DNA from: Bifidobacterium imperatoris
GTDB lineage: Bacteria; Actinomycetota; Actinomycetes; Actinomycetales; Bifidobacteriaceae
Reading direction: 5' to 3'
Assembly: GCF_002860405.1 (NCBI RefSeq)
Contig: NZ_NMWV01000003.1
Span: 1 to 62,673 of the forward strand
DNA length: 62,673 nt
The position numbers were made by a program, and so were the translations under genes. Shown piece after piece: positions 50,678-60,197 of the stretch (the first letter of the stretch is position 1; each line of letters begins with the position of its first letter). A model generated the notes under the pieces. The model was not told the origin of the DNA, did no database searches, and saw only the letters and a program-made list of their open reading frames with translations.

Positions 50678-51632
50678 GTTTGCTGCCGAGCTTGCTTTCC
50701 TCGATGAGATAGTTGGGTCGGCCTTTGGTCTGCATGAAGATACGGCCAAGGTATTCGCCGATGATGCCGAGGCAGAGGAGTTGCACACCGCCGAGGAAAA
50801 GCATGACCACCATAGTGGAGGCATAACCGGGCACATCAATGCCTGAAACTAGGGTGCGCACAATAAGGAACAACGCGTACAGGAATGCTGCAGCGGAGAC
50901 AATCGAGCCTGCCCACGTGGCGATTTTCAGCGGCGCGATAGTAAAGCTCGTAATGCCATCCATAGCCAGGTGGAAGAGCTTCGGATAGCTCCATTTCGTA
51001 GTGCCGGCCACGCGTTTGTCGCGGTCGTACAGGAATTCGATTTTCTTGAACCCAATCCAGCTGAACAGGGCTTTGGAGTTGCGCTCGGATTCATCGAGCC
51101 GTTGCAGAGCCTCGATGCATTTGCGGTCGAGCAGACGGAAGTCTCCGGTATCGCGTTGGATTTCCATACCGGAGATTTTCTGCAGCAGGCTGTAATACCA
51201 GCGGCTGGTGGCCTTCTTGAGCCAGCTTTCACCTTCACGGCTGCGTCGGCGGGCGTACACATCCTCGTAGCCTTGGAACCATAGTTCGGCCATTTCGGGA
51301 ATGAGCTCGGGCGGATCCTGCAAATCAGCGTCGATAATGACTAGGCCATCGGTATGCGTGTGCATAATGCCCGCGTACATGGCTTTTTCCTTGCCGAAGT
51401 TGCGTGAGAGGAACAGGTATTCCACATAATCCTGGTGCTTGCCGGCATAGTCGCGGATGAGCGGGCGCGTATCATCTTTGGAACCGTCGTCCACAAACAG
51501 GAGCGTGTAGCGCAACCGCGCTGGTGCGCTGGCCACGAGTGCATCCATACGCTTGAACAGTGCAGGCAGAGACTCCTGCTCGTTGTAGCAAGGAATCATT
51601 ACCGTCAACGTGCGAACGTCGGTATTGCTCAT
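50622..51632 (-). CDS. Polyprenyl-phosphate glycosyltransferase (GT2, GtrB/CsbB-like)
   Basis: 336 residues. The GT2 domain (residues 8-230) has MIPCYNEQESLP, FVDDGSKDDT, DADLQDPPELIPEM (the DxD-type metal site) and RDTGDFRLLDRK. Two C-terminal spans (AGSIVSAAAFLYALFLIVRTL and STMVVMLFLGGVQLLCLGIIG) and the ending EYLGRIFMQTKGRPNYLI are typical of enzymes that move a sugar onto undecaprenyl phosphate at the inner face. ATG 51632, with AGGAG eight bases upstream. It is divergent from the YfhO-like gene 47 bases away. The last residues are coded in the region shared with the opposite gene. Confidence 0.93.
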   Translation of the reverse strand: MSNTDVRTLTVMIPCYNEQESLPALFKRMDALVASAPARLRYTLLFVDDGSKDDTRPLIRDYAGKHQDYVEYLFLSRNFGKEKAMYAGIMHTHTDGLVIIDADLQDPPELIPEMAELWFQGYEDVYARRRSREGESWLKKATSRWYYSLLQKISGMEIQRDTGDFRLLDRKCIEALQRLDESERNSKALFSWIGFKKIEFLYDRDKRVAGTTKWSYPKLFHLAMDGITSFTIAPLKIATWAGSIVSAAAFLYALFLIVRTLVSGIDVPGYASTMVVMLFLGGVQLLCLGIIGEYLGRIFMQTKGRPNYLIEESKLGSKPMPGAHDPESAQQGTESE

Positions 51633-51666
51633 ATACGTACTCCTCAGCTCGCGGAACTAGCCACAT

Positions 51667-51679
51667 TATAATAAGCCAC
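51667..51679 (+). promoter_or_regulatory. Leaderless promoter of the YfhO-like gene
   Basis: A perfect TATAAT (51667-51672) lies seven bases before ATG 51680, placing the transcription start at the start codon. No -35 match or ribosome site is seen. Confidence 0.55.
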
Positions 51680-54556
51680 ATGTCTTCAAGCAGTGCATCA
51701 GCGCCTACCCGTACCACTCGAATCAGCCTTACTATTGCAGGATATCTGGCCTGTTTCGCGCTCCCCATCGTGCTGCTTATCGTGCTATGCATGATGCGCG
51801 GCATTTATCCGTTCGGCAACGAATCGTTCCTGTCTGGCGATTTGCGCTACCAATATGTCGACTTCTTCGTTTGGTTCCGCTCGATACTGCTCGGTCAAGG
51901 CGGCAATCTCATGTACTCCTTTGCGCAAGGCATGGGAGTTGGTATATGGGGGCTTTACAGCTTCTATCTGGCCAGCCCGCTGAACCTGTTCGTCGTGTTC
52001 TTTGATACCGCGCATATCACGCTGTTCATTTGGCTGGTTGTGGCGGTGAAGCTCGGTCTCGCCGAGATGAGCATGGTGTTCCTGCTGCGCCGACGTTTCC
52101 AGCTCAATGGCATCTCGGCTGCAGCGCTCTCGCTCGGATATGTATTCGGCTCATGGACGGTTTCCAATCTGCGCAACCCCATGTGGCTCGACAATCTTGT
52201 ACTGCTGCCGCTCGTCTGTTGGGCTACCTATGAATACATCAATCGCCGCCACTGGCGCATGCTGGCAGCCCTGCTCACGGTTTCCGTGATTATCTGCTGG
52301 TACACGGCATATATGACCATCTTCTTCCTCGTGTTCTACGCAGTATTGGAGCAGATGGCGCTCGCCGCACGAACCGGCACTCGATTCCGCGACAATGATT
52401 TGTGGCGCAAAGTGCTGGGCATGGCCGGCTGTGGTGTTCTGGCATTGCTGCTGAGCATGTGGACATTCTTACCCACCATCAAAGTGCAGTCCTCCAGTCA
52501 GGGTGCCATGTCTTCGCGCATTCGCGGAATTCTTGATCAGGCGCAGGGCTTGGCTGGCGGATTGATTACCAAATTATTGCCGATGCTGGTGGTGGCCGGT
52601 GTGCTGGTTGTGCTGATTATTGCTGCGGTTGTGGCGCTGATAGTGGTGCGTGCTCGACGCAATGCCGCTGTTCGTCAGTCCGCCGAGCATGTGAAGAATA
52701 GCGCTGATAGTGCGGCAAAAGTGAGGACTATTGCCGTCGATGCTCGTGGCGCCGGTTCTTCTGCAGCGCTTGCAATGCCTGAACCGTATGCGCATACTGT
52801 TGCGTGGCGCGTGTGCGTGGCGCTGTTTGTGCTGGGCTGTGCAGGCATGGTCGCAATTTCCTTCGCGGTGCCCGTGATTGGCCACTTGTGGGATCTCGGC
52901 ACTCATGCGGACCTGAAGGGTGTCTTGCTAGGCTTCACAGCCACCGGCTGGCAGGAGCAGGAGGTTCCTCAGCTGTTCATGGGTGCTGTGGTCACAGTGC
53001 TTGCTGTGCTGTTCTTCCTGTTGCCTTCGATTAATCGGTCGGTGAGAAAAACCGCGGCTGTGATTCTGCTCTTTATCTTGGCCTCGACCACGATGGTGCC
53101 GCTGGAAATACTGTGGTGTGGTCTGCGCTACCCGAAGGGTTTCTATTCGCGTCCGGCCATTTATGCAGCGTTCTTCATGGTGTTGTTGGCCGCTGCAGCA
53201 TTGCAGGAAATTCTCAATGGTCGTGTGCTGATTACCAGACGATTGAGCGATGCCGGCAAACGTACGCTGACTCGAATTGTGGCGGCAGTAATCATCGTGA
53301 TTGCTATTCCGGAGTTTCTGTTCGCGGCCAATCACACGGCGAGCGTTGCCTACCGCGATTATCAGCAGACATATGCGGATACCTACACTGCCAATTCGCG
53401 CACGCAAGCTGATCGTTTGCGTTCGCTGGATGGCGGCGTGTACCGATTTGAAAAGAACTATACGCGCGCTGGAGCTGCGGCTTTGAACGAAGGTATGGCT
53501 TCTGGTTTCCGTCAGCTCTCCATCTATTCGTCCGCGAATAGTGCTGCTGCCGTGGATTTGCTGTCTCGACTCGGTTACAGTCAGGTTGACGAAAACCTGA
53601 CCCGCTACGCAGCACCAAGCTTGCTCAGTGATGCGTTGCTGGGCGTGAAGTATGTGTCGTTGAATGATATTGCTGATTCCGATGGCAAGTACCCTAATCA
53701 ATACCTTGGCATGCAGCGCGTGCTGAATGCGAGCGGCGATGGTGCAGCTGCCGTGTATCGCAATCAGAATGCGCTGCCATTGGCGTACGGTGTTCCTGCG
53801 GATATTGCCGAGAGTGATATGCCGCAGTCTGCTAATCCGTTTGAGAATCAGAATGCGTTTGCTTCTGCATTGGTTGGGCGCAAGGTGACGCCGTTCAAGC
53901 AGGTCGAGGCCACAGCGGTGGATAACGCCGGCGGCTCGCGCACTTGGACGGTTCAGGTGCCGAAAGGCTCGGTTGGGTATGTGTATGTATCGACGAGTGC
54001 GGCTGTTGATTTCGGTTTGAGCATTGATGGTGGCGGAGCGATTACTGAAAACAACCGATTCGAGCATGCTATGCATCCGTTGGTGAGTGGGGCCGACAGT
54101 ACTCAGACAGCCGGCACTCATACAGTGACTTTGACATCACCCACCGGCACTCCCATAACCGGTGATCAGGCTGCTGCGACCTGCCTATTCACCGTGCTGG
54201 ATATGAGCGAAGTCCATGCGGTTACGAGCCAGCTTGCGCAAAGCGAGTTCAACATTCAAGAGTTCGAGGATGGCTATGTACGGGGCACGTTTACTGCGCA
54301 GAGTGATAGTCAGTCGCTGATGATCACCACCCCGTACAGTGACGGCTGGCATGTGACCGTGAACGGCAAGAAGGTAGAGGCCAAGCCGGCCTTCGGCGGT
54401 GCCGTCACCGTAATTCCGGTTCAGGCTGGAACGAATGATGTTGAAACGCGTTTCACCTCGCCAGGGCTGGTGCCCGGTGCTGTGATTAGTGCCGTCACTG
54501 CCGCTGCATGCATTGCCATTGCTGTAACGTCAGCTATGCGCCGCCGTAAGCGGTGA
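51680..54556 (+). CDS. YfhO-family GT-C membrane glycosyltransferase
   Basis: 958 residues, about 13 spans in the first 550, then a large outer domain of about 350 residues and a final span with a basic end (AMRRRKR). YfhO marks: GNESFLSGDLRYQYVDFFVWFR after span 1, with the presumed catalytic Asp, and SWTVSNLRNPMWLDNLVLLPLV. In Bacillus and Listeria, YfhO-type proteins use undecaprenyl-phosphate sugars made by CsbB-like GT2 enzymes to decorate teichoic acids; the GT2 gene is divergent here. The start ATG 51680 is set by TATAAT seven bases upstream; the frame is open further 5' but overlaps the GT2 gene. Confidence 0.85.
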   Translation: MSSSSASAPTRTTRISLTIAGYLACFALPIVLLIVLCMMRGIYPFGNESFLSGDLRYQYVDFFVWFRSILLGQGGNLMYSFAQGMGVGIWGLYSFYLASPLNLFVVFFDTAHITLFIWLVVAVKLGLAEMSMVFLLRRRFQLNGISAAALSLGYVFGSWTVSNLRNPMWLDNLVLLPLVCWATYEYINRRHWRMLAALLTVSVIICWYTAYMTIFFLVFYAVLEQMALAARTGTRFRDNDLWRKVLGMAGCGVLALLLSMWTFLPTIKVQSSSQGAMSSRIRGILDQAQGLAGGLITKLLPMLVVAGVLVVLIIAAVVALIVVRARRNAAVRQSAEHVKNSADSAAKVRTIAVDARGAGSSAALAMPEPYAHTVAWRVCVALFVLGCAGMVAISFAVPVIGHLWDLGTHADLKGVLLGFTATGWQEQEVPQLFMGAVVTVLAVLFFLLPSINRSVRKTAAVILLFILASTTMVPLEILWCGLRYPKGFYSRPAIYAAFFMVLLAAAALQEILNGRVLITRRLSDAGKRTLTRIVAAVIIVIAIPEFLFAANHTASVAYRDYQQTYADTYTANSRTQADRLRSLDGGVYRFEKNYTRAGAAALNEGMASGFRQLSIYSSANSAAAVDLLSRLGYSQVDENLTRYAAPSLLSDALLGVKYVSLNDIADSDGKYPNQYLGMQRVLNASGDGAAAVYRNQNALPLAYGVPADIAESDMPQSANPFENQNAFASALVGRKVTPFKQVEATAVDNAGGSRTWTVQVPKGSVGYVYVSTSAAVDFGLSIDGGGAITENNRFEHAMHPLVSGADSTQTAGTHTVTLTSPTGTPITGDQAAATCLFTVLDMSEVHAVTSQLAQSEFNIQEFEDGYVRGTFTAQSDSQSLMITTPYSDGWHVTVNGKKVEAKPAFGGAVTVIPVQAGTNDVETRFTSPGLVPGAVISAVTAAACIAIAVTSAMRRRKR

Positions 54557-54583
54557 TACCGAAACGTCTGGCTGTGCCTTGGC

Positions 54584-55921
54584 TCAGAATTCCATTGCCG
54601 GCTTGCCGAACCAGCCTAACACCCGATCACATTGGGCGTTAATGCCAGCTTGGATTCGTTGCACAAGGATTTTGCGATTCTCCAATGAGATATCATTTGC
54701 CGGCTGATCTGTAAGCTGGAGAGCCGGTTGTTCTAAAGCATGCAAACTGGTCTGGTGAAAAGCGTCTGGCAGAAGAAGCGCATACTGCTGAAGGAAAAAC
54801 TTGGCGAACTCAAACATATCGCTGCTGACAGCATCAGACATATTCCGCCAATGCCTAAGATCAATACGCTTATAGTTGTATTCGCCACCAATACTCATGG
54901 CAAGCTTGCGTTGCTTGCGCAACGGTTCATATGCATATATAGAAGCAATGTCATAAAGCGGCGCAAGCGTTGGTCGCTTCCCTGCGGGTTCGAGGATGGC
55001 ATAGTTTTTGGCGTGTGAGTCAATGCCTCCCATGAGGAAATTAAGTATCAACGCGATAAGAAACAGTGTGGAACTGTCTTCGCCCAGGTCGTTGTCCTGA
55101 ATGCATTTGAATATTTCGATGGCGCTAGGACCGCCATCTGTCTGATATTTTTCAGAAGTCATGTGCGAGGTTGCTTGGCACATATCCTCTTGATGAATAC
55201 GCGTAATGATGGTGCCGCCTTGGTCGTCTGAGATGCGAGCTCGATCCCATCGGGTGCTCACAATTGCGGGTAATCCATCAAATATGTGGAACTGTGATGT
55301 TGCAACTGGTATGCCCAGGCTATGCAAGGTTTGCATGCATATGTATTCGTTAAATGCCTGTTCGTGAAGTCCATCAATGCCGGGCTTGATGATGTGTGTG
55401 GTTGCGGCTGAACCCAGTGCCTCATACCATTTTCCGTTGTTGAACTGTAAGGCGATTTTATCCTGCGCGCCATTGAGCGACCAGTGCTCATCGTCAATTT
55501 GCCATGACGGGCCGCGTGCGGCACTAATAGCACGAAGACGTTCCGCGATGTGCTTGTCATCGATTGGGCGGAGCTGACTCTCTTGGCGGAAGTTCTCGGC
55601 ATTTTCGGGCAGAACAAACTGTATACCACCTGCGCAATCGAGCCCAACTGCAGTAAGTAGCGCAAATGGATTATTCGCGTTCACTCCATAAAGATTGGCG
55701 ATACGTTGACGCATATCACGACTGTCGGGAAGAATCCCATCGATATATGCCTCAACTGCTATACCCGTCCAGGGCTCTGAGCGAACCGGCATGGACAATG
55801 ATATTTGTGGAGGATTGGCTACGGAGATGTCGTATTCAAAGCTGTGTTTGCCGCGGTTATCCTCACGCAGTACACCGCAGTACTGGTCTTCGACGTAGAC
55901 GAGTAGTTCTTTCGGCTTCAT
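54584..55921 (-). CDS. hipA: HipA-family Ser/Thr kinase toxin
   Basis: 445 residues, the usual HipA length. The N-terminal couple domain is followed by the kinase core: P-loop-like WSLNGAQDKIALQ (near residue 150), the catalytic loop MGGIDSHAKNYAIL with its Asp, and the metal Asp in LAPLYDIASIY. HipA toxins phosphorylate tRNA synthetases such as GltX, slowing growth. The start overlaps the stop of hipB by four bases. All key kinase residues appear present, so it is probably active and held by HipB. Confidence 0.9.
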   Translation of the reverse strand: MKPKELLVYVEDQYCGVLREDNRGKHSFEYDISVANPPQISLSMPVRSEPWTGIAVEAYIDGILPDSRDMRQRIANLYGVNANNPFALLTAVGLDCAGGIQFVLPENAENFRQESQLRPIDDKHIAERLRAISAARGPSWQIDDEHWSLNGAQDKIALQFNNGKWYEALGSAATTHIIKPGIDGLHEQAFNEYICMQTLHSLGIPVATSQFHIFDGLPAIVSTRWDRARISDDQGGTIITRIHQEDMCQATSHMTSEKYQTDGGPSAIEIFKCIQDNDLGEDSSTLFLIALILNFLMGGIDSHAKNYAILEPAGKRPTLAPLYDIASIYAYEPLRKQRKLAMSIGGEYNYKRIDLRHWRNMSDAVSSDMFEFAKFFLQQYALLLPDAFHQTSLHALEQPALQLTDQPANDISLENRKILVQRIQAGINAQCDRVLGWFGKPAMEF

Positions 55922-56439
55922 TGCTGCTCCTCACTGTCATTTTCATGCCCAGGTAGAAGATCGTGCGGCGTACCGGATGGAATATTTTCGTTGATCTCGG
56001 CGGACTGTTCGGTGATGTGCTTTGAAGCGGATGCGAGTGACGTCATCATTTCAGATGCTTTTTTAATTATTGAAGGATTGATGCTATTCGAAATGAGTTG
56101 AAGAGTGTCTAGCATCTGATTGCTGATTAGGCTACGATCCGCATCTTTACTGTTCTTCACAATGTGGTTTGATGCTTTGCCGATTGTGCCACCGGGCTTT
56201 GCAGTTTCATTAACTTCATAGGTAACGGAGAGACTTATGTTGAGCGCGTCGCAGAGGGTGAATATCCGCTGTAATCCTGGATTGCTGATTTGCCCTTGCT
56301 CCAACTGATTAATCCAAGGGCGAGGTATGCCGGTTAGCTTAGAGAGCTCGGTCTGTGTGATACCGGCATTCCGCCTTGCGTCTCGTAAGGATGTTGCCAA
56401 TTGCCGGATGGAATGAACGGAGATTTCCATTTGCGCCAT
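55918..56439 (-). CDS. hipB: HipB-like XRE-family antitoxin
   Basis: About 173 residues. A helix-turn-helix of the XRE type is at about residues 15-68 (LRDARRNAGITQTELSKLTGIPRPWINQLEQGQISNP). The C-terminal 100 residues are Ser/Asn/Glu-rich and much longer than E. coli HipB (88 residues). The start is put at ATG 56439, which has GAGGTG upstream; other Met codons lie three codons either side. It is the first gene of a hipBA operon and probably binds the palindrome at 56503-56532. Confidence 0.85.
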   Translation of the reverse strand: MAQMEISVHSIRQLATSLRDARRNAGITQTELSKLTGIPRPWINQLEQGQISNPGLQRIFTLCDALNISLSVTYEVNETAKPGGTIGKASNHIVKNSKDADRSLISNQMLDTLQLISNSINPSIIKKASEMMTSLASASKHITEQSAEINENIPSGTPHDLLPGHENDSEEQQ

Positions 56440-56502
56440 AGCAGTCACCTCACTTGTTTGATAATCCTAACAAACTATTATTGTTCGATTATTCTAACAT
56501 AT

Positions 56503-56532
56503 ATGGTTTGTTTGATATATCAAACAAACCAT
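56503..56532. promoter_or_regulatory. Perfect 30-base palindrome, candidate HipB operator
   Basis: ATGGTTTGTTTGATA followed by its exact complement forms a 30-base perfect palindrome (56503-56532). The half-word TTGTTTGATA also occurs at about 56454-56464 and a looser copy near 56471. Located 65-95 bases upstream of hipB. The remaining sequence to 56784 holds no gene I can see. Confidence 0.7.
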
Positions 56533-56784
56533 CTGGAGAGGGCTGAATGAGTTGCTTAATGGGGTGGAGGTGCACCCCTATGTTCGATATGTCTTGATGG
56601 ATTGACCACGATAATCAGTTGAGAGCGCTCGCTAAACTGTGGAAAGAGCATATTTCGGGGTGTGCTGGCCGGCAGTGTACTTTTTCTGCTGCTAGCACCT
56701 CATCGGGTGGGGACTTTCCATCGCGACAAATAATGCGCGAATAATGCAGAGACTTTATATACAACCAGAAAAGATGCGGATCCT

Positions 56785-59700
56785 ATGGTGGTAAGGAAGA
56801 CAATGGGTAAGAGCTGGATGAGTGTTGTAGCTGTTGCTGCAAGTGCTGCAATGCTTGGTGCTATTAGCATTGCGCCTGCGAATGCAGTGAGTGATGTGAA
56901 CTTGGATGCTGCGGGTTCGGCATCGGGCTCAGCATCAACATCGTCAGTCAATGCCTTCCAAACACAGGCGATTGATGACAGCACTGTTGCCGATGCCATG
57001 CCTGACAATCCTGATGCTGCCTTGCCGGACAAGGTCTCCGCAGATATTCCTGATGATGCGACAGTGGTATCCGAGAACCATGCAGTCACCGCCAACGGCG
57101 AGCTGAAAGATATCGAAACCGGTGAAACCGTCACCGATCCGAATCTGGTAGGTACTGAAGATAAGCAGCCAGACCCGTTGGCTAAGACCGATGGTGAATC
57201 GTTCATTCCGGTGCAGGCCGACGAAGTCAAGCAAAAGGTTGAGGAAGTCAAGGGTGCCGCTGCCGTTGGTGGGGAAACGGCGAGTGATTCATCTTCGGCT
57301 GATTCGTCAGACGATTCAGCCGGTACCGATGCGGATGAGACCACTGGAACTGCCGGAATTGCGAGCGATAAGCAGTCCACACAGTCAAGCGTGAAGCTGG
57401 CTTCGCTACAAAACAATGATTACGGCGCTCACTGGGGCACGTATAACGATACGCAAGCATTCTTTGACGCCAATAACAACCTGTTCGTGCAGCAGGCCAA
57501 AGGAGTAATCGACGTTTCCACCTACCAGGGGACTATCGACTGGCAGGCAGCCAAGAATGCTGGTGTGGAAGGTGCGATTATTCGCATCAGCTACGGTTGG
57601 GACAACGGCTTCGATACGCAGGCGCTTCGCAACATCAGCGAATGCAAGCGCTTGGGCATCCCGTTTGGTGTCTACAGCTATTCGTATGCCTATGATTCTG
57701 CAACGGCAGCTAATGAAGGCAACGACATTGTCAAACTGCTCAAGCAGGCCGGTGTAAATCCTGGCGATTTGAGCTATCCAGTGTTCTACGATTTGGAACG
57801 CTGGTCGTGGACCGGCCACACACCACCCACTGATCCAAATGTGTATGACGGCATTGTCAATACGTGGTACAGCAAGCTGAAGGCGGCCGGTTACAACAAC
57901 CTTGGTGTGTATTCCTACACGTCATATCTCAATTCGTCTCTGAATAAGGCGAGCATTCACGCCAAGACCCGATGGGTAGCCCAGTACGGCAGCACGATGG
58001 GCTTCACCAGCTGGCCCACCAATGATCGCGGCTGGCAATACACCAGCGGCGGTTCCATCGCCGGCATCAGCGGCAGCGTGGATTTGAACGCGTTTGGGTA
58101 TAAGGAATATCAGGCTGCGGTCGATGTTCGCACCCTCAATACTGTCTCTGTGGCTGATGGTGCGTATTATATTAATGCTGTTGCTGAGGATTCGTCTGGC
58201 GTTGAGATTGCTGATGGTGATGTCAGTGATGGTGCGGTGACGCGGTTGTGGCAGGCTGATGGTGGTTCGAATCAGCGGTTTGTGTTCACCAAGCAGTCTG
58301 ATGGCAGTTTTGAGATTAAGAATCAGGCGTCCGGCAAGGTGCTTGATGTGGCCAATGGAGTGCCTGGCAATGGTGCGGTTGTTCGCCAGTGGTCTGCGAA
58401 TGGTAGCGCTGCGCAGCACTGGTTTATCCGCGATTCGGGAGAAGGCTACTATCTGCAGTCGGCGTTGGGGAACTATGTCTTGGATTTAGCTGGTGGGTCG
58501 ACGGCTAATGGGACTGTTGCGCGTTTGTATGCGCCGAATGGGACCGTGGCTCAGAAGTTTATGATGGCGTCGGCGGGGGTGAATGTTCCTTCCGGTACCG
58601 TGGTGGTGCGGTCTGGGTTGTCCGCTTCTCTGTTGTTTGATGTGAGGGGCGAGTCGGTGTCGGCTGGTGCGCGGATTCAGACGTGGAGTTGGAGTAAGTC
58701 CGATTCTCAAGTGTTTTCGTTGCAGTCTGTGGGCAATGGTGTGGTCGTAATTTCGAATGTGCATTCTGGCAAGGTGTTGGAGGCGGCCGGTGGTGGCGTT
58801 TCGGATGGCACGGCTGTTCAACAGTGGTGGTCGAATGGTACGTTGGCTCAGCATTGGATGATGCAGGATGCCGGTGATGGTTATGTATCGTTCCGGAATG
58901 CCCGTTCCGGTAAGGTGATTGATGTGCCGAATGCGTCTACGGCGAAAGGTGCTGGTCTGCAGTTGTGGTCAGCGAGTGGATCGAACGCGCAGCGTTGGAA
59001 TGTGGTTGAGCAGAAAGATTCGCGTGGACGCTTGGACGATTTGGCTTTGAAGAACAGGGATGTTTTGAAGGACGGCTCGTACCGTGTGTCGTCTCATGGC
59101 TCGCAGGCGGTGTTGGATGTGTCGAACGGTTCGTCTTCGGATGGGGCGAATGTGCAGCTGTGGCGTTGGGCTGGCGTGGATCAGCAGTTGTGGCGTGTGT
59201 CGCATGATGCGAAGGGTTATGTGACGTTGACGAATGTGCGTTCCGGCAAGGTGCTGGATGTGTCGAACGGTGTGGCCGCTGCCGGTACGAACGTGCAGCA
59301 GTGGTCGTCGGCCGGAGCTTGGGCCCAGAAGTGGATAGCGGTTCCCGATTCGGATGGCATGGTTCGATTAGTCTCTGGTTTGGATGAGCGAGTTGTGTTG
59401 GATGCTGATGCGGCGCGAACGGCGAACGGCACTAATGTGCATGTTTGGTCCGCTGCAGGCAGCGATTCTCAGCGTTGGTGGTTCATCGCGACAAAGGGTA
59501 CACGTGACAGCTTGGATGATTTTGCTGCGGTTCATTTCAATGATTTGAAGGATGGGGTGTATTCGTTGTCGTCTCATGGCTCGCAGGCGGTGTTGGATGT
59601 GTCGAACGGTTCGTCTTCGGATGGGGCGAATGTGCAGCTGTGGCGTTGGGCTGGCGTGGATCAGCAGTTGTGGCGTGTGTCGCATGATGCGAAGGGTTAT

Positions 59701-59976
59701 GTGACGTTGACGAATGTGCGTTCCGGCAAGGTGCTGGATGTGTCGAACGGTGTGGCCGCTGCCGGTACGAACGTGCAGCAGTGGTCGTCGGCCGGAGCTT
59801 GGGCCCAGAAGTGGATAGCGGTTAAGACGGAGGATGGCTCCTACAGGTTCGTGTCTGGGCTGTCGAAGTCTTTGTCTTTGGATGCGGACTGCGCGAAAAC
59901 CACAAATGGCACAAACATACACCTATGGGTGAGCAGCAACGATCCTGCACAACGATGGACACTAATCCCGCGATGA
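56785..59976 (+). CDS. Secreted GH25 lysozyme with four beta-trefoil (ricin-type) domains
   Basis: 1063 residues. Signal peptide ends at about APANA (34). Residues 35-205 are acidic, Ser-rich spacer. The GH25 catalytic domain (about 238-450) has GVIDVSTYQGTIDW and the Asp/Glu pair in FYDLERW, so it cuts peptidoglycan glycan. The rest holds twelve QxW-type repeats (AQHWFI, DQQLWRV, AQKWIA...), i.e. four three-lobed trefoil domains, which bind carbohydrate. No LPxTG anchor. ATG 56785 has no good ribosome site; ATG 56803 has AAGGAAG only three bases before it. Domains three and four share a 257-base identical stretch. Confidence 0.9.
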   Translation: MVVRKTMGKSWMSVVAVAASAAMLGAISIAPANAVSDVNLDAAGSASGSASTSSVNAFQTQAIDDSTVADAMPDNPDAALPDKVSADIPDDATVVSENHAVTANGELKDIETGETVTDPNLVGTEDKQPDPLAKTDGESFIPVQADEVKQKVEEVKGAAAVGGETASDSSSADSSDDSAGTDADETTGTAGIASDKQSTQSSVKLASLQNNDYGAHWGTYNDTQAFFDANNNLFVQQAKGVIDVSTYQGTIDWQAAKNAGVEGAIIRISYGWDNGFDTQALRNISECKRLGIPFGVYSYSYAYDSATAANEGNDIVKLLKQAGVNPGDLSYPVFYDLERWSWTGHTPPTDPNVYDGIVNTWYSKLKAAGYNNLGVYSYTSYLNSSLNKASIHAKTRWVAQYGSTMGFTSWPTNDRGWQYTSGGSIAGISGSVDLNAFGYKEYQAAVDVRTLNTVSVADGAYYINAVAEDSSGVEIADGDVSDGAVTRLWQADGGSNQRFVFTKQSDGSFEIKNQASGKVLDVANGVPGNGAVVRQWSANGSAAQHWFIRDSGEGYYLQSALGNYVLDLAGGSTANGTVARLYAPNGTVAQKFMMASAGVNVPSGTVVVRSGLSASLLFDVRGESVSAGARIQTWSWSKSDSQVFSLQSVGNGVVVISNVHSGKVLEAAGGGVSDGTAVQQWWSNGTLAQHWMMQDAGDGYVSFRNARSGKVIDVPNASTAKGAGLQLWSASGSNAQRWNVVEQKDSRGRLDDLALKNRDVLKDGSYRVSSHGSQAVLDVSNGSSSDGANVQLWRWAGVDQQLWRVSHDAKGYVTLTNVRSGKVLDVSNGVAAAGTNVQQWSSAGAWAQKWIAVPDSDGMVRLVSGLDERVVLDADAARTANGTNVHVWSAAGSDSQRWWFIATKGTRDSLDDFAAVHFNDLKDGVYSLSSHGSQAVLDVSNGSSSDGANVQLWRWAGVDQQLWRVSHDAKGYVTLTNVRSGKVLDVSNGVAAAGTNVQQWSSAGAWAQKWIAVKTEDGSYRFVSGLSKSLSLDADCAKTTNGTNIHLWVSSNDPAQRWTLIPR
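59087..59823 (+). repeat. 257-base perfect direct repeat inside the lysozyme gene
   Basis: Bases 59087-59343 and 59567-59823 are identical over 257 positions, 480 bases (160 codons) apart. They encode lobes of trefoil domains three and four. The 223 bases between are unique. Confidence 0.95.
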
Positions 59977-60051
59977 GATATTGGCGCAATTTATTATTGC
60001 GCACTTTGATTGGGAAGAGAATGACACGAATGTGCATTTGCACGATTCATT

Positions 60052-60096
60052 GTTACAACAGCTGGCTTGATGCTTAGTCAACCCAGCTGTTGTAAC
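60052..60096. terminator. Terminator hairpin after the lysozyme gene
   Basis: GTTACAACAGCTGG (60052-60065) pairs perfectly over 14 bases with CCAGCTGTTGTAAC (60083-60096), between the lysozyme gene and the convergent pseudogene. Confidence 0.75.
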
Positions 60097-60197
60097 TCCG
60101 TAATTGGTTTTATTCTGCCTCGTTAGGTTGATGGGCAAGCTCCTCCTAATATTATTTGTCATATGGAGTAATCCCATAGTGGAATTCAGTTTTTCTG

